Notes: generated by a model not told the origin, from the letters alone. 24,915 nucleotides of DNA from an uncultured Eubacteriales bacterium (GCA_902790885.1 CADATR010000008.1:1-24915), one strand, 5' to 3'. Numbered from the stretch's first letter, positions 14,226-22,755 are shown. Made by a program: numbers and translations.

Positions 14226-16305
14226 CCTTCTCAGCGCTCCTCTCTTTTACTAACTGACGGTAATTCTCTGCGATCTGTTCGAACGCTTCTCCGCTGTTCA
14301 GTGAAGTAAGTCCCTCTCTCATCTTGAATCTCGGATCAAGGTCGAGGACCTCATCAGAAAATGTCCACAGATTTACTGTCAGCGGATGATAACTGTCGTC
14401 ATCTCTGCCGGAGAGCGGCCTTCCCGCAGCCTCGAACATTCTGCTTATCTGACCGACGCAGTACATCGTGCAGCCTCCTCTCGCCCCTGTTTTCAGTGCG
14501 AGATCTTCCATATCCACGGCTCCGTCAAGTATGGCGTTGATGATCTCCTCTGCAGTTGTCGGCCCGCACTTGCATATAATCTGGGTCGGTGAGAAATGTG
14601 TCTTGCGGCAGATATCTATTACCTCTTCCGCCCTTTCCATGGTGTCAGGCAGCGGATAAGAGATCACCTGAGGCTCATCCAGTTCTTCGAAGGAGATCGC
14701 GTCATGGTCGCAATACTCCCAGCACATCTTGCATCCCAGACACTTGTCTCTGTCTACAACCGCCTGACCGCTGCAGCGATAGCACCTTTTTGTTTCATCT
14801 CTGATCTGTTCCTCACTGAGGCCGATAGCAACCTCTTCCTGATTCTTGATCCTGTACTCTCTAGGAAGATTTCTCATTCTCGCCATTTCAATGTTATTCC
14901 AGTCGAATTCTGTCTTAGGCGGCAGGGCTATCTCCTCACCACGGTTGAGTCCGCCCTTCAGTCCGAGATAGTGGCTTATCTGGAAAGCAGCTGTCTTGCC
15001 ATCAGCGATAGCTTCGATAGCTGTAGCAGAGCCTCTTCTGACGTCACCTCCGGCGAATACTCCCGGCATCGTCGTCATCTGATCTTCGTCGAGCACGAGT
15101 TTTCCGAATTCTGTGAGTTCTACTTCATCTTTGTCGATAAACGGGAAATCCGCATACTGGCTTACTGCCATTACTGCGTTGTCGATGTTTATCTCGTACT
15201 CGGATCCTTCTATCGGATCCGTCGCTCTTCTTCCCCTGGAGTCGATGTCTCCGAGCTTTCTTCTGACACATGTCATCACAAGCCCGCCGTCATGGCCTCT
15301 GCGGATCTCTGTCGGTGAGACCATTGTGACCAGCTTGACGCCCTCTTCGAGAGCTTCTATCACTTCGCGTCTTTCAGCTGGCATGTCGCCTTCTCTTCTG
15401 CGGTAGAGGATGGTGACTTCCTCCACCCCAAGCCTGATGAGATTGCGCGACACATCGATAGCCGTATTGCCGCCTCCGATCACGACCACATTTTTCCCGA
15501 GTTCAGGTTTTATCCCTCTGCTGAGGTCCTTGAGGAAGTCGAGGCCATGATATACGCCCGGCAGTTCCTCTCCCTTGACATGAGCCAGTCTGCTGAACTG
15601 GGTCCCGGTAGATATGTATACGCTGTCGTATTCATCTACCAGCCTGCTGAATGCCACATCTTTGCCTACTTCAGTATTCAGATGGATCCTGACACCTGCA
15701 TCTTCGATCACCTTGATGTCTCTTTTCAAGATCTCCTTAGGGAGCCTGTATTCAGGAATTCCGAATACCAGAACTCCTCCTGCCTGCTTTTCAGATTCAT
15801 ACACATCTACTTCGCATCCGCTGAGAGCCAGGTAGTAACCGCATGTGAGGCCGCTAGGGCCTGCACCGATGATGGCAACTTTCCTGCCGTTAGAAGGCCA
15901 GGCAGACTCTTCCGGAAACTTGCCGTCCTTATATGACATATCAGATACGAAACGTTTTATATCTCTTATCGCAACTGAATCGTCATAGCATCCCCTGTTA
16001 CACACCTTCTGGCATTCATGAGTGCAGATGCGGCCGCATACCGACGGGAAAGGATTGTCTTCCCTGATCAGGCGATACGCTCCCTCGTAATCTCCCGCCT
16101 TTGCCAGTGCAATATACCCAGGCACATTGACTCCTGCAGGGCACGCATTCTGGCACGGAGCGATATAGCTCTGTCCTTCTTTTGCACGCACTTTGATCGC
16201 GCCTGTGGGACACCTTCGCTCGCATCGTTTACAGCCGACGCATTTGGATGTGTCCACTTTGGATTTAACCGTAACCTTCAGCAATTCTCGATACCTCTCT
16301 TTCAA
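14218..16305 (-). CDS. GltD-like flavoprotein with added ferredoxin and BFD domains
   Basis: A 695-residue electron-transfer protein. Domains in order: [4Fe-4S] ferredoxin motif Cys22-25-28-32; GltD-type cysteine domain (Cys51, 55, 90, 94, 98, 102, 106); FAD site GAGPSG (147-152); NAD(P)H site GGGNTAIDVSR (277-287); GVFAGGD (415-421); Cys508 and Cys511; a second ferredoxin motif Cys522-525-528-532; and a BFD-like [2Fe-2S] domain with Cys578, 580, 612 and 616. It lacks the glutamate synthase large subunit, so it probably moves electrons between NAD(P)H and a low-potential partner of this operon. The start is TTG at 16305 without a clear ribosome site; a TTG at 16284 with GAGAGG 9 nt upstream is a good alternative. 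Its end overlaps the LarA-like gene. Confidence 0.88.
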   Translation of the reverse strand: MKERYRELLKVTVKSKVDTSKCVGCKRCERRCPTGAIKVRAKEGQSYIAPCQNACPAGVNVPGYIALAKAGDYEGAYRLIREDNPFPSVCGRICTHECQKVCNRGCYDDSVAIRDIKRFVSDMSYKDGKFPEESAWPSNGRKVAIIGAGPSGLTCGYYLALSGCEVDVYESEKQAGGVLVFGIPEYRLPKEILKRDIKVIEDAGVRIHLNTEVGKDVAFSRLVDEYDSVYISTGTQFSRLAHVKGEELPGVYHGLDFLKDLSRGIKPELGKNVVVIGGGNTAIDVSRNLIRLGVEEVTILYRRREGDMPAERREVIEALEEGVKLVTMVSPTEIRRGHDGGLVMTCVRRKLGDIDSRGRRATDPIEGSEYEINIDNAVMAVSQYADFPFIDKDEVELTEFGKLVLDEDQMTTMPGVFAGGDVRRGSATAIEAIADGKTAAFQISHYLGLKGGLNRGEEIALPPKTEFDWNNIEMARMRNLPREYRIKNQEEVAIGLSEEQIRDETKRCYRCSGQAVVDRDKCLGCKMCWEYCDHDAISFEELDEPQVISYPLPDTMERAEEVIDICRKTHFSPTQIICKCGPTTAEEIINAILDGAVDMEDLALKTGARGGCTMYCVGQISRMFEAAGRPLSGRDDDSYHPLTVNLWTFSDEVLDLDPRFKMREGLTSLNSGEAFEQIAENYRQLVKERSAEKDV

Positions 16306-16311
16306 TAGATC

Positions 16312-18120
16312 TCAGTGTGCCTGATGCAACCACATCGAATCGTGTGCAGTTCTATCTGATGAGTGTTCATGCATACTATCTTTTACGCCAACCTTCTTTT
16401 TGAGCCTTTTTCTCAGGATCCTTGCGATCTCACCTGCTAGGATCTCCTTGCTCCAGTTTTCCTTTACTCCCCTGACAACGGTGTCTATGCACAGAGCAAC
16501 TTCATCATTTGGTCCGGGAAGGGCGATGTATTTTGTGATGCCCATCTGCCCTACACCTATGCGGATCCCCTCCTTGCTGTGACGACCGTGGCCCATCACA
16601 AATTTTGCTATGTACGGGGTCGCGGCATCCGCATCCAGCCTCTCTATGGCCTCAACGCTGAAATCCTTGTTCTCTGCACCGACACCGCCTGTAGTGATGA
16701 TCACACTGTAGCCTCGCTCCGATGCCCGCCACAGTTTTCCGGTAAAAAGTTCTATGTCGTCCTTCAGCACTTCTCCCCTGTCCGCTGTGAACCCTGCTTC
16801 AGTGAATTTCTTAACGATCAGGGGCGTGTTGGTATCTTCGATCTCGCCGCTCTCTACCTCGGCTCCTGTCGGGAAAACCAGGACCCTCTCATCTATCTTT
16901 TTTCGTATCGATGAGGCCATCGCCCTGCTTCTCTCGATCGCAAGCCGGCTCTCCTCGAGATCCTGGTCTCCGCCTACGATCCACCCTAGCATTCCATTAG
17001 AGGATATTCTCGCATCCTTACTAAGTGACGCTCCATCAAGGGAACTGATCCTTCCCAGGATCCGCTCTTCCTTCGCCACGAATTTCGAGGGATCAAGATC
17101 CTCCCTGAGCACGTCCAGGGCCACCTTGCTGTCTCTTACATCTATGACCAGCACGTCGTCACTGGTGACGCCTATCTCCTCTGCAACTATATTTGCGAGT
17201 TCTGTGAGATTAGTGCCGTTCAAATGTATTCCCTCGATCGTAAGCTCATTCTTGTGGAGCAGATGATAGTCATGGTGATCTGTTTCTGGCATCTCCACGT
17301 TTGTGACATTGAGATGCATGTCCAGCAACGGTGCATCACAGATGCTTCTTCCTACATCGATGACATCCGCTCCTGCTTCGATGAGCTCTTCAAGTTGGCC
17401 GAGGAGGATCCCTCCTCCAAAGGCGAACTCGACTTTCCTGTAGTCCTCATTCTTCTCTAGGTTCCTGAGCACTGGTTTCAGCGTCTTTGTAACGACAGCG
17501 AGGTCGCTGATCTTTCCAGTGTCCACAAATACGATATCTGCGCCGGAGGTTATGGCTGTCCACGCTTCTCTCACGACATCTCCGCCTTCTGTCGCGCCTC
17601 TGACCTGAATGATCTTCTTGCGATCGGAGAACTGCGACGCAGCCTTCAGGGAATTTTGTATCCCTCCGAACATGGACACGTAATTCTTGTCCATATAGAC
17701 CATAGGCTCGTCGGTTATATGCCCGAGAACGCCCCCTGTTATGGCCGCCTTCCTCAGGTCGTCTTTCATTTCACGGGGCATCTTCTTCCAGGAACCGCAC
17801 ACGACCCTCAGTCTACCGTCGGCCTTTTTTACAAATTCTCTGGCTGCAGTTGCGACCCCGGATGTCTTTGCGATGCATCCGATTGTATAATCTTCTGCCA
17901 TCGTTATCTGCTTTGGCGAGCCCTTGACCTGAAGGATCATATCTCCGGCATACACTTCATCACCTTCGGAAACCGTATATTCAACATCCAGTCCTATTTT
18001 CATCGCTTCTTCAACTGCATTGGCGATCCCGGATATGATACCGTCTCTGTCGACATAGAGGCATGCGGATACCTTGCTGTCCGCTATACGGTCAAATAAA
18101 TCGTCTCTTATGTCTTTCAT
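16312..18120 (-). CDS. QPRTase-like / MoCF-domain fusion protein
   Basis: Residues about 1-285 (numbered from an upstream ATG at 18132) follow the quinolinate phosphoribosyltransferase fold (NadC/ModD), with VSEGDEVYAGD, KTSGVATAAREF and GADVIDVGR. Residues about 415-555 are a MoaB/Mog/CinA molybdopterin-binding domain with TTGGVGAENKD and LPGPNDEV. A 120-residue region between them is unassigned, and the C-terminus is His-rich. The Arg residues that hold quinolinate in NadC (105, 139 and 162 in the Mycobacterium enzyme) appear replaced by Asp81, Trp116 and Ile139, while Lys117 and His138 remain. It is unlikely to be ordinary NadC. The ATG at 18120 has GGAGG 5 nt upstream. It is followed 6 bp later by the GltD-like gene. 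A role in nucleotide-cofactor chemistry is inferred. Confidence 0.8.
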   Translation of the reverse strand: MKDIRDDLFDRIADSKVSACLYVDRDGIISGIANAVEEAMKIGLDVEYTVSEGDEVYAGDMILQVKGSPKQITMAEDYTIGCIAKTSGVATAAREFVKKADGRLRVVCGSWKKMPREMKDDLRKAAITGGVLGHITDEPMVYMDKNYVSMFGGIQNSLKAASQFSDRKKIIQVRGATEGGDVVREAWTAITSGADIVFVDTGKISDLAVVTKTLKPVLRNLEKNEDYRKVEFAFGGGILLGQLEELIEAGADVIDVGRSICDAPLLDMHLNVTNVEMPETDHHDYHLLHKNELTIEGIHLNGTNLTELANIVAEEIGVTSDDVLVIDVRDSKVALDVLREDLDPSKFVAKEERILGRISSLDGASLSKDARISSNGMLGWIVGGDQDLEESRLAIERSRAMASSIRKKIDERVLVFPTGAEVESGEIEDTNTPLIVKKFTEAGFTADRGEVLKDDIELFTGKLWRASERGYSVIITTGGVGAENKDFSVEAIERLDADAATPYIAKFVMGHGRHSKEGIRIGVGQMGITKYIALPGPNDEVALCIDTVVRGVKENWSKEILAGEIARILRKRLKKKVGVKDSMHEHSSDRTAHDSMWLHQAH

Positions 18121-18150
18121 CATTTCCTCCATTGCTGGCCAGATAAGAAG

Positions 18151-20133
18151 TTAAAGGTTGTATACTATCTCATATGCATCGTGGACAGCTTTGTATATAT
18201 TTCCCTGTCTCTTTCCGGATCCTATTTCGTATACATCGATTCCGTTTCCTGCTAGGTCTTCCTTCAGAGAAGGATTAGGCCTCATACCTATAGACATGAT
18301 CACCGTGTCGGCAATGAGTGTTTTTCTTTCTCCCTCAGAGGACTCTATCAGTGCGCCGCTGTCGTTGATCTCCACGAGCTTGTGTCCTGTGTAGACGGGA
18401 ACGTTATGGTATTCCATCATGTCCTTCAGCATCTGCTTGCACTGTCTTGGAACGAATTCGACGCTCATGACATCCGGCATCGCTTCGACAAGTGAAACCT
18501 TTTTTCCCTGCAGCACAAAGTGCATCGCCACCTCGCAGCCGATCTCTCCTCCGCCGACAACTACGACGCTGTCGCCTACAGGCTTGCTTCCTTCCATCGC
18601 GTCGAGCGCAGAAACACTCTTTTCATGATCGATACCCACTATGCTTCTCGGCATCACAGAGGAAACGCCCTGGGCGAGGAATACGACATCGGGATGAGCA
18701 TCGATTATCTTTTCCGCCGTCATCTCGGTATTGAGATGTATTTCTGCATTAAGGTCCTTAAGTTCTCTCTGATACCATTCGTTCAAGTCAGACACTTCCC
18801 CTTTGAGCGGGCGGTTGCCTGCTGCGAGCAATTCTCCGCCGAGGTGATCAGACTTCTCGTAAAGCTTGACTTTGTGCCCCATCATGATGGCGCTTCTGGC
18901 CGCTTCCATGCCGGCAACTCCTCCGCCCACGATAATGATGTCATTAGGGAAAGCTGCCTTTTTCTCAGGATATTCGATCTCCCTCAGCGCTCTAGGATTG
19001 ACGGCGCATCCCGGAAACTCTCCGAGGTCGTTGGCCTTGGAAATGCATCCGTAGTTGCAGCCGATGCACGGACGTATCTTCTCAGGCGTTCCGCGCTCCG
19101 TCTTTCTCGGGAAGTACGGATCTGCGAGGGATGGCCGCGCAAGCACGAACGCATCGGCCTTACCCTGCTGCAGCGCTTTCAGGCACAGATCCGGATCTCC
19201 CATTCTCGAACCTGCCATGATCGGAATGTTTACAGCTTCTTTAGCCTTTGCATACAGATCGAGAGCATGTCCCTTCGGCATGTATGACGGAGGGCAGGCA
19301 TAATAGAAAGAGTCGTATGTTCCCGTGTCGACGCTCAGCGCATCAACACCGTATTTTTCCAGCTCCTTGCAGACCCGGATCCCTTCCTCGAGCGTTCTTC
19401 CCGCTTCTTCCTCTCCTGTCAGAGATGCCTTGTTGAAGGCTTTTACATAGCTCTTGAGGCCGAGTCTGACCACTATCGGGTAGTCACCGCAAGTCTGGCG
19501 GATGCCTTCAACGATCTCCTTGAGAACTCTCATCCTGTTCTCAAAGGACCCGCCGTATTCGTCTTCTCTGTGGTTCGTCATCGTCATCACGAACTGGTCG
19601 AGCAGATACCCCCAGTGGACGGCATGGATCTCTACCCCATGAACTCCAGAGTTTTTATACAGTTGAGCGGTCCTGACCACCTGATCGATCTTGCGTTTGA
19701 TCTCATCATGTGTAAGGGCGGTGGTGATCTTGTCCGGCATGTAGTAATTTGGCAAAGGTGATGGCGATTTGTAACCTGGAGCTACTCTGCCGAGCCCCAT
19801 CGAGGCCTGGCAGAAGAATTTTGCTCCATATGCTTCTATCCTTTCCACAAGGTGCTGAGCGCCTTTTTTAAAGACAGCCGGATTGTAAAGAGGGGCCTTG
19901 GAGTACTTCGGGTCAAAAGGGTCGATCTCTGTGTCTGCAAAAAGCACGCCTGTGGTGATCAGACCGAATCCTCCTCTTGCACGTTCAAGGTAGTACTCCT
20001 GTACGTTGGGTCCCCAATCCTGCAGCGATCCCTGGATACCGGAGATACCCATCGGACCTGTACAGAATCTGTTCTTGATCGTTACTTTGCCGATTTTGAA
20101 CGGTGTGAATAATTCCTGGTACTTATTGCTCAT
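18151..20133 (-). CDS. Enoate-reductase-type NADH:flavin oxidoreductase
   Basis: The protein has about 660 residues: an Old Yellow Enzyme TIM barrel with FMN (about 1-350), then a [4Fe-4S] site Cys358-x2-Cys361-x3-Cys365-x12-Cys378, then FAD and NAD(P)H Rossmann domains (VGGGVAGMEAARSA at about 404; VVVVGGGEIGCEVA later). EIHAVHWGYLLDQF and YGGSFENR place it with 2-enoate reductase, 2,4-dienoyl-CoA reductase and BaiCD/BaiH. It probably reduces an activated C=C bond. Relatives I recall have Glu or no residue where this copy has Trp176 (HAVHWGY), which may alter the substrate pocket. The ATG at 20133 has GGAG 7 nt upstream; the ATG at 20139 is too close to it. Gaps to both neighbours are under 30 bp. 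Confidence 0.92.
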   Translation of the reverse strand: MSNKYQELFTPFKIGKVTIKNRFCTGPMGISGIQGSLQDWGPNVQEYYLERARGGFGLITTGVLFADTEIDPFDPKYSKAPLYNPAVFKKGAQHLVERIEAYGAKFFCQASMGLGRVAPGYKSPSPLPNYYMPDKITTALTHDEIKRKIDQVVRTAQLYKNSGVHGVEIHAVHWGYLLDQFVMTMTNHREDEYGGSFENRMRVLKEIVEGIRQTCGDYPIVVRLGLKSYVKAFNKASLTGEEEAGRTLEEGIRVCKELEKYGVDALSVDTGTYDSFYYACPPSYMPKGHALDLYAKAKEAVNIPIMAGSRMGDPDLCLKALQQGKADAFVLARPSLADPYFPRKTERGTPEKIRPCIGCNYGCISKANDLGEFPGCAVNPRALREIEYPEKKAAFPNDIIIVGGGVAGMEAARSAIMMGHKVKLYEKSDHLGGELLAAGNRPLKGEVSDLNEWYQRELKDLNAEIHLNTEMTAEKIIDAHPDVVFLAQGVSSVMPRSIVGIDHEKSVSALDAMEGSKPVGDSVVVVGGGEIGCEVAMHFVLQGKKVSLVEAMPDVMSVEFVPRQCKQMLKDMMEYHNVPVYTGHKLVEINDSGALIESSEGERKTLIADTVIMSIGMRPNPSLKEDLAGNGIDVYEIGSGKRQGNIYKAVHDAYEIVYNL

Positions 20134-20156
20134 ATTCATTCTCCATAGGTGAACGG

Positions 20157-21581
20157 TTACTCTTCTACAAAACTATATGGTTCGAAATCATCCCAGCTTG
20201 CGTCATCAAGTGATTTGATGTTCGGAAGCTCAACTGAAACCCTCGTTTTGTTCATCAGATGATAGTAAGCAAGATTCTCTGAAGGGAATCCGCCGCCCCA
20301 CGTTCCGCAGCCTACCGTGATCGTCTTTGTGACGCCGTTGTTGTATCCGCCTGTCGGCTGGTTGATGTGGAACCTGCCTACAGGGATCTTCCTTGCGGCA
20401 TACTCGATGTGGTCGTTGTTGAAGCTCCAGATGCAGCTTGAATGTCCCTTTCCTTCCACATTCAGGTTGGCTATTGCCCTGTCCACGGCATCCTCAAACA
20501 CTTCATATGTCGTGTAGCGCATGATAGGGAAGAGGATCTCCCTGCACAGCAGATCTGCAGTTCCCCAGCTCTGGTTCTTAACCAGCAGCACCCTCGTATC
20601 TTCCGGAATACTGAAGCCGGCCATCTCGCAGACCTGATGAGGATACTTTCCGACCACAGCTCTGTTGATGCGGGCCTTTCCTTCCGGGAATATGACATCT
20701 CTGAGCTTGTCTATCCGCTCATCGTCAGTGATCAGATATGCACCGTTCTTCTGCATCAACCTCAGATAGTCATCGAGCATATCTTCAGGTACGTGCACCG
20801 TCTGCTCTCCTGCACACGGAACTCCGTTGTCCACTGTTCTGTTGTTGATCGCCCTCTGGATCATGAGTTCAAGGAAGTCTTCATCCAGACCTCTGTCGAT
20901 GATCTCCTGGCAATTGCCTTGTCCCACTCCGAACGCCGGCTTGCCTGCTGAGTAGACTGACTTGACCATCGCCGCACCGCCCGTGGCGATATTGCAGTCG
21001 CACAGTTCGAGCATTTTCATGGTCGCCTGGATGCTCGCAGCCTCGGAGTTGATGCACTGAACGAGATCTTCAGGTGCGCCGATTTCTTTCAGAGCGTTAC
21101 GCATGATGTTTACCGTGTCCTCAGATACTCCAACAGAAGCTGGATGAGGGCCGATAACGATGGCGTTTCTGCACTTGAGAGCCATCATGGAGTTGCCTAT
21201 TATGGTAGCGACCGGATTGGTGCTCGGCATGACAGCCCCGATGACACCCATCGGTTTTGGCAGATAACGAACTCCCGGCTCGCCAGGGCAATCTTCATAA
21301 TCCACGGTGTTTCTTCCCCTCATCTGAAGCCACTGGAGAAGCGCCACGTAAACCATCTTGTTTTTCTTACCCTGCAGATTTCCCATACCTGTCTCAGACA
21401 GCGCCTCCCTGCTCAGCTCATCAGCATGGTCACAGACAGCTTTTCCGATAGCACGTACAACCTCGTCGATCGGGCGCTGAGTAGTGTAATCTGATTCAAA
21501 TTTCTCCTGCGCAGCATGGCTTCTTGCAATAAGGTCTTCCATGTATTTCTGCAGCTGTTCTTCCGTCATTTTATCTGCCAT
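20157..21581 (-). CDS. CoA-acylating aldehyde dehydrogenase
   Basis: The 474-residue enzyme interconverts an aldehyde, CoA and NAD+ with acyl-CoA and NADH. It belongs with EutE/PduP, SucD and the AdhE N-terminal domain. The catalytic Cys256 lies in NGVPCAGEQ. GGAAMVKSVYSAGKPAFGVG (201-220) and TVGCGTWGGG near the C-terminus are typical. No microcompartment targeting peptide is visible: the N-terminus MADKMTEEQLQKYMEDL is a short amphipathic helix of the kind also seen in AdhE. It is the first gene of the long operon. I chose the ATG at 21581, preceded by GGAGGAAAGAG; a TTG at 21605 would place the ribosome site inside the gene. The acyl chain is not known; butyryl, propionyl or succinyl would fit the neighbours. 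Confidence 0.94.
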   Translation of the reverse strand: MADKMTEEQLQKYMEDLIARSHAAQEKFESDYTTQRPIDEVVRAIGKAVCDHADELSREALSETGMGNLQGKKNKMVYVALLQWLQMRGRNTVDYEDCPGEPGVRYLPKPMGVIGAVMPSTNPVATIIGNSMMALKCRNAIVIGPHPASVGVSEDTVNIMRNALKEIGAPEDLVQCINSEAASIQATMKMLELCDCNIATGGAAMVKSVYSAGKPAFGVGQGNCQEIIDRGLDEDFLELMIQRAINNRTVDNGVPCAGEQTVHVPEDMLDDYLRLMQKNGAYLITDDERIDKLRDVIFPEGKARINRAVVGKYPHQVCEMAGFSIPEDTRVLLVKNQSWGTADLLCREILFPIMRYTTYEVFEDAVDRAIANLNVEGKGHSSCIWSFNNDHIEYAARKIPVGRFHINQPTGGYNNGVTKTITVGCGTWGGGFPSENLAYYHLMNKTRVSVELPNIKSLDDASWDDFEPYSFVEE

Positions 21582-21605
21582 TTTGATACTCTCTTTCCTC
21601 CGCAA

Positions 21606-21793
21606 CTGTCCTAAAAAGAACTCTTTTTTTGTACTTAAAGCGTATCACCCGCACTTTTCAGTGTGAAATATCGGTTAAACATCAAGGAAACGGGCAGATC
21701 AATTCGTTTTTTGCATATCGGAAAAAGTTCCTGCGTAGTCACGCGATCCGCGGCGGCTTGCTACGCAGGCAATACAAGACAAATTCAGACACT
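21606..21793 (-). promoter_or_regulatory. Promoter/leader region of the 12-gene operon
   Basis: This space lies between the terminator of the LysR gene and the first gene of the long operon, and should hold its promoter. A weak candidate is TTGATC, 17 nt, TTTAAC (minus, roughly 21671-21700). CGATAT words occur at 21665-21674 and 21713-21721, 47 bp apart, and could be operator half sites. A large hairpin at 21730-21769 lies upstream of both. A LysR protein encoded just upstream is the likely activator. No sigma-54 pattern was seen. Confidence 0.4.
21730..21769 (-). promoter_or_regulatory. Perfect 9-bp inverted repeat with U-run, possible attenuator
   Basis: CCTGCGTAG and CTACGCAGG pair perfectly around a GC-rich 22-nt centre. 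On the minus strand the second arm is followed by AACUUUUUCC. It could be a second terminator behind the LysR gene, an attenuator of the downstream operon, or a protein-binding palindrome. Confidence 0.5.
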
Positions 21794-21818
21794 AAAAAAG
21801 AGCCGGTCAAACCGGCTC
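21794..21818 (-). terminator. Terminator of the LysR gene
   Basis: On the minus strand GAGCCGGT and ACCGGCTC pair perfectly around a 3-nt loop and are followed by six U residues. It lies 18 nt past the LysR stop codon. Confidence 0.9.
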
Positions 21819-21835
21819 CAATAAGCGATGCGTGA

Positions 21836-22735
21836 TCATTCGTCCTCATACTCGAGAAGATAGTTTATAAATCTCTCAGCCTTGTCGTTTTCCTCGTGAT
21901 ATACAGCGCACAGATCAGCCCCCTCGAAATCTACGTCGGAAAGTGGAACCATCCGTATGTATTCGCTGAATGGCTCTAAATTCTCATTTGTATATTTCCC
22001 TGTAAGACCGATTCTTTTTCCTGAAGATATCTCAAAGAACCTGGCGTTAGGATCTGACAGGTAAAGCGCATTGCGAAGCGATATTCCATGATCTTCCAGA
22101 GTCTTTTCAAACTCTGTAGTCACTTTGTCCTTATACCTCGAATTATCGAAGAGGACATATTGTTCACCGATCAGTTCCGATACAGATATCTCCTGCCTGT
22201 CATGAAGCCTGTGTCCTGCAGGAACAAGGGCACAGCCCTGATTCTTGAGTATGGTTACGACTGTTGATCCGCTGATCATCGGAATGTCCCCTCGAAAGAG
22301 GTAAATGATGTCAAGGTCGCCCTGGATATAGCGCTGTATCATCGCCCTGTGAGACATGCTTTCAAATTCAATTTCTATTTCCGGATTATTCTCCTCCATT
22401 TTCTTCCATGCATGTACGATCGGCCCGAAGTAGTCGTGAGCGTGATACCCGATCTTGAGGCGTCCGTAAAAGCCCGTCCGGAACTGCTCCATTTTTTCCT
22501 TGAGGGTATCTTCCATGCGGATCAGCTTTCTGGCATCATCATAAAAGATCCGTCCGGCCTCTGTCGTTCTGATCCCGGTGCTGGAACGGTCCAGAAGCTT
22601 GACCCCAAGTTCGTCCTCGAGCGCCAGGATCCTCCTGCTGAGAGCAGGCTGTGAAATGTGCAGTTGCTCGGCAGCCTTAGTCATATTATTCAGTTCACAG
22701 ATATACAAAAAATATCTTATGCTCTCATTGTCCAT
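21836..22735 (-). CDS. LysR-family transcriptional regulator
   Basis: The 299-residue protein has an N-terminal winged helix-turn-helix (about 1-60) with the typical MTKAAEQLHISQPALSRRI signature, a linker helix (about 60-88), and a periplasmic-binding-like effector domain (about 90-295). LysR proteins usually activate a neighbouring operon when a pathway metabolite is bound. Here the gene stands directly upstream of the 12-gene operon in the same direction, separated by a terminator, so it is the best candidate for its regulator. AGGGGAA precedes the ATG. The inverted repeat at 22756-22773 in front of it could serve autoregulation. The effector is not known. Confidence 0.95.
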   Translation of the reverse strand: MDNESIRYFLYICELNNMTKAAEQLHISQPALSRRILALEDELGVKLLDRSSTGIRTTEAGRIFYDDARKLIRMEDTLKEKMEQFRTGFYGRLKIGYHAHDYFGPIVHAWKKMEENNPEIEIEFESMSHRAMIQRYIQGDLDIIYLFRGDIPMISGSTVVTILKNQGCALVPAGHRLHDRQEISVSELIGEQYVLFDNSRYKDKVTTEFEKTLEDHGISLRNALYLSDPNARFFEISSGKRIGLTGKYTNENLEPFSEYIRMVPLSDVDFEGADLCAVYHEENDKAERFINYLLEYEDE

Positions 22736-22755
22736 TGATTTCCCCTAGCCCTCTC

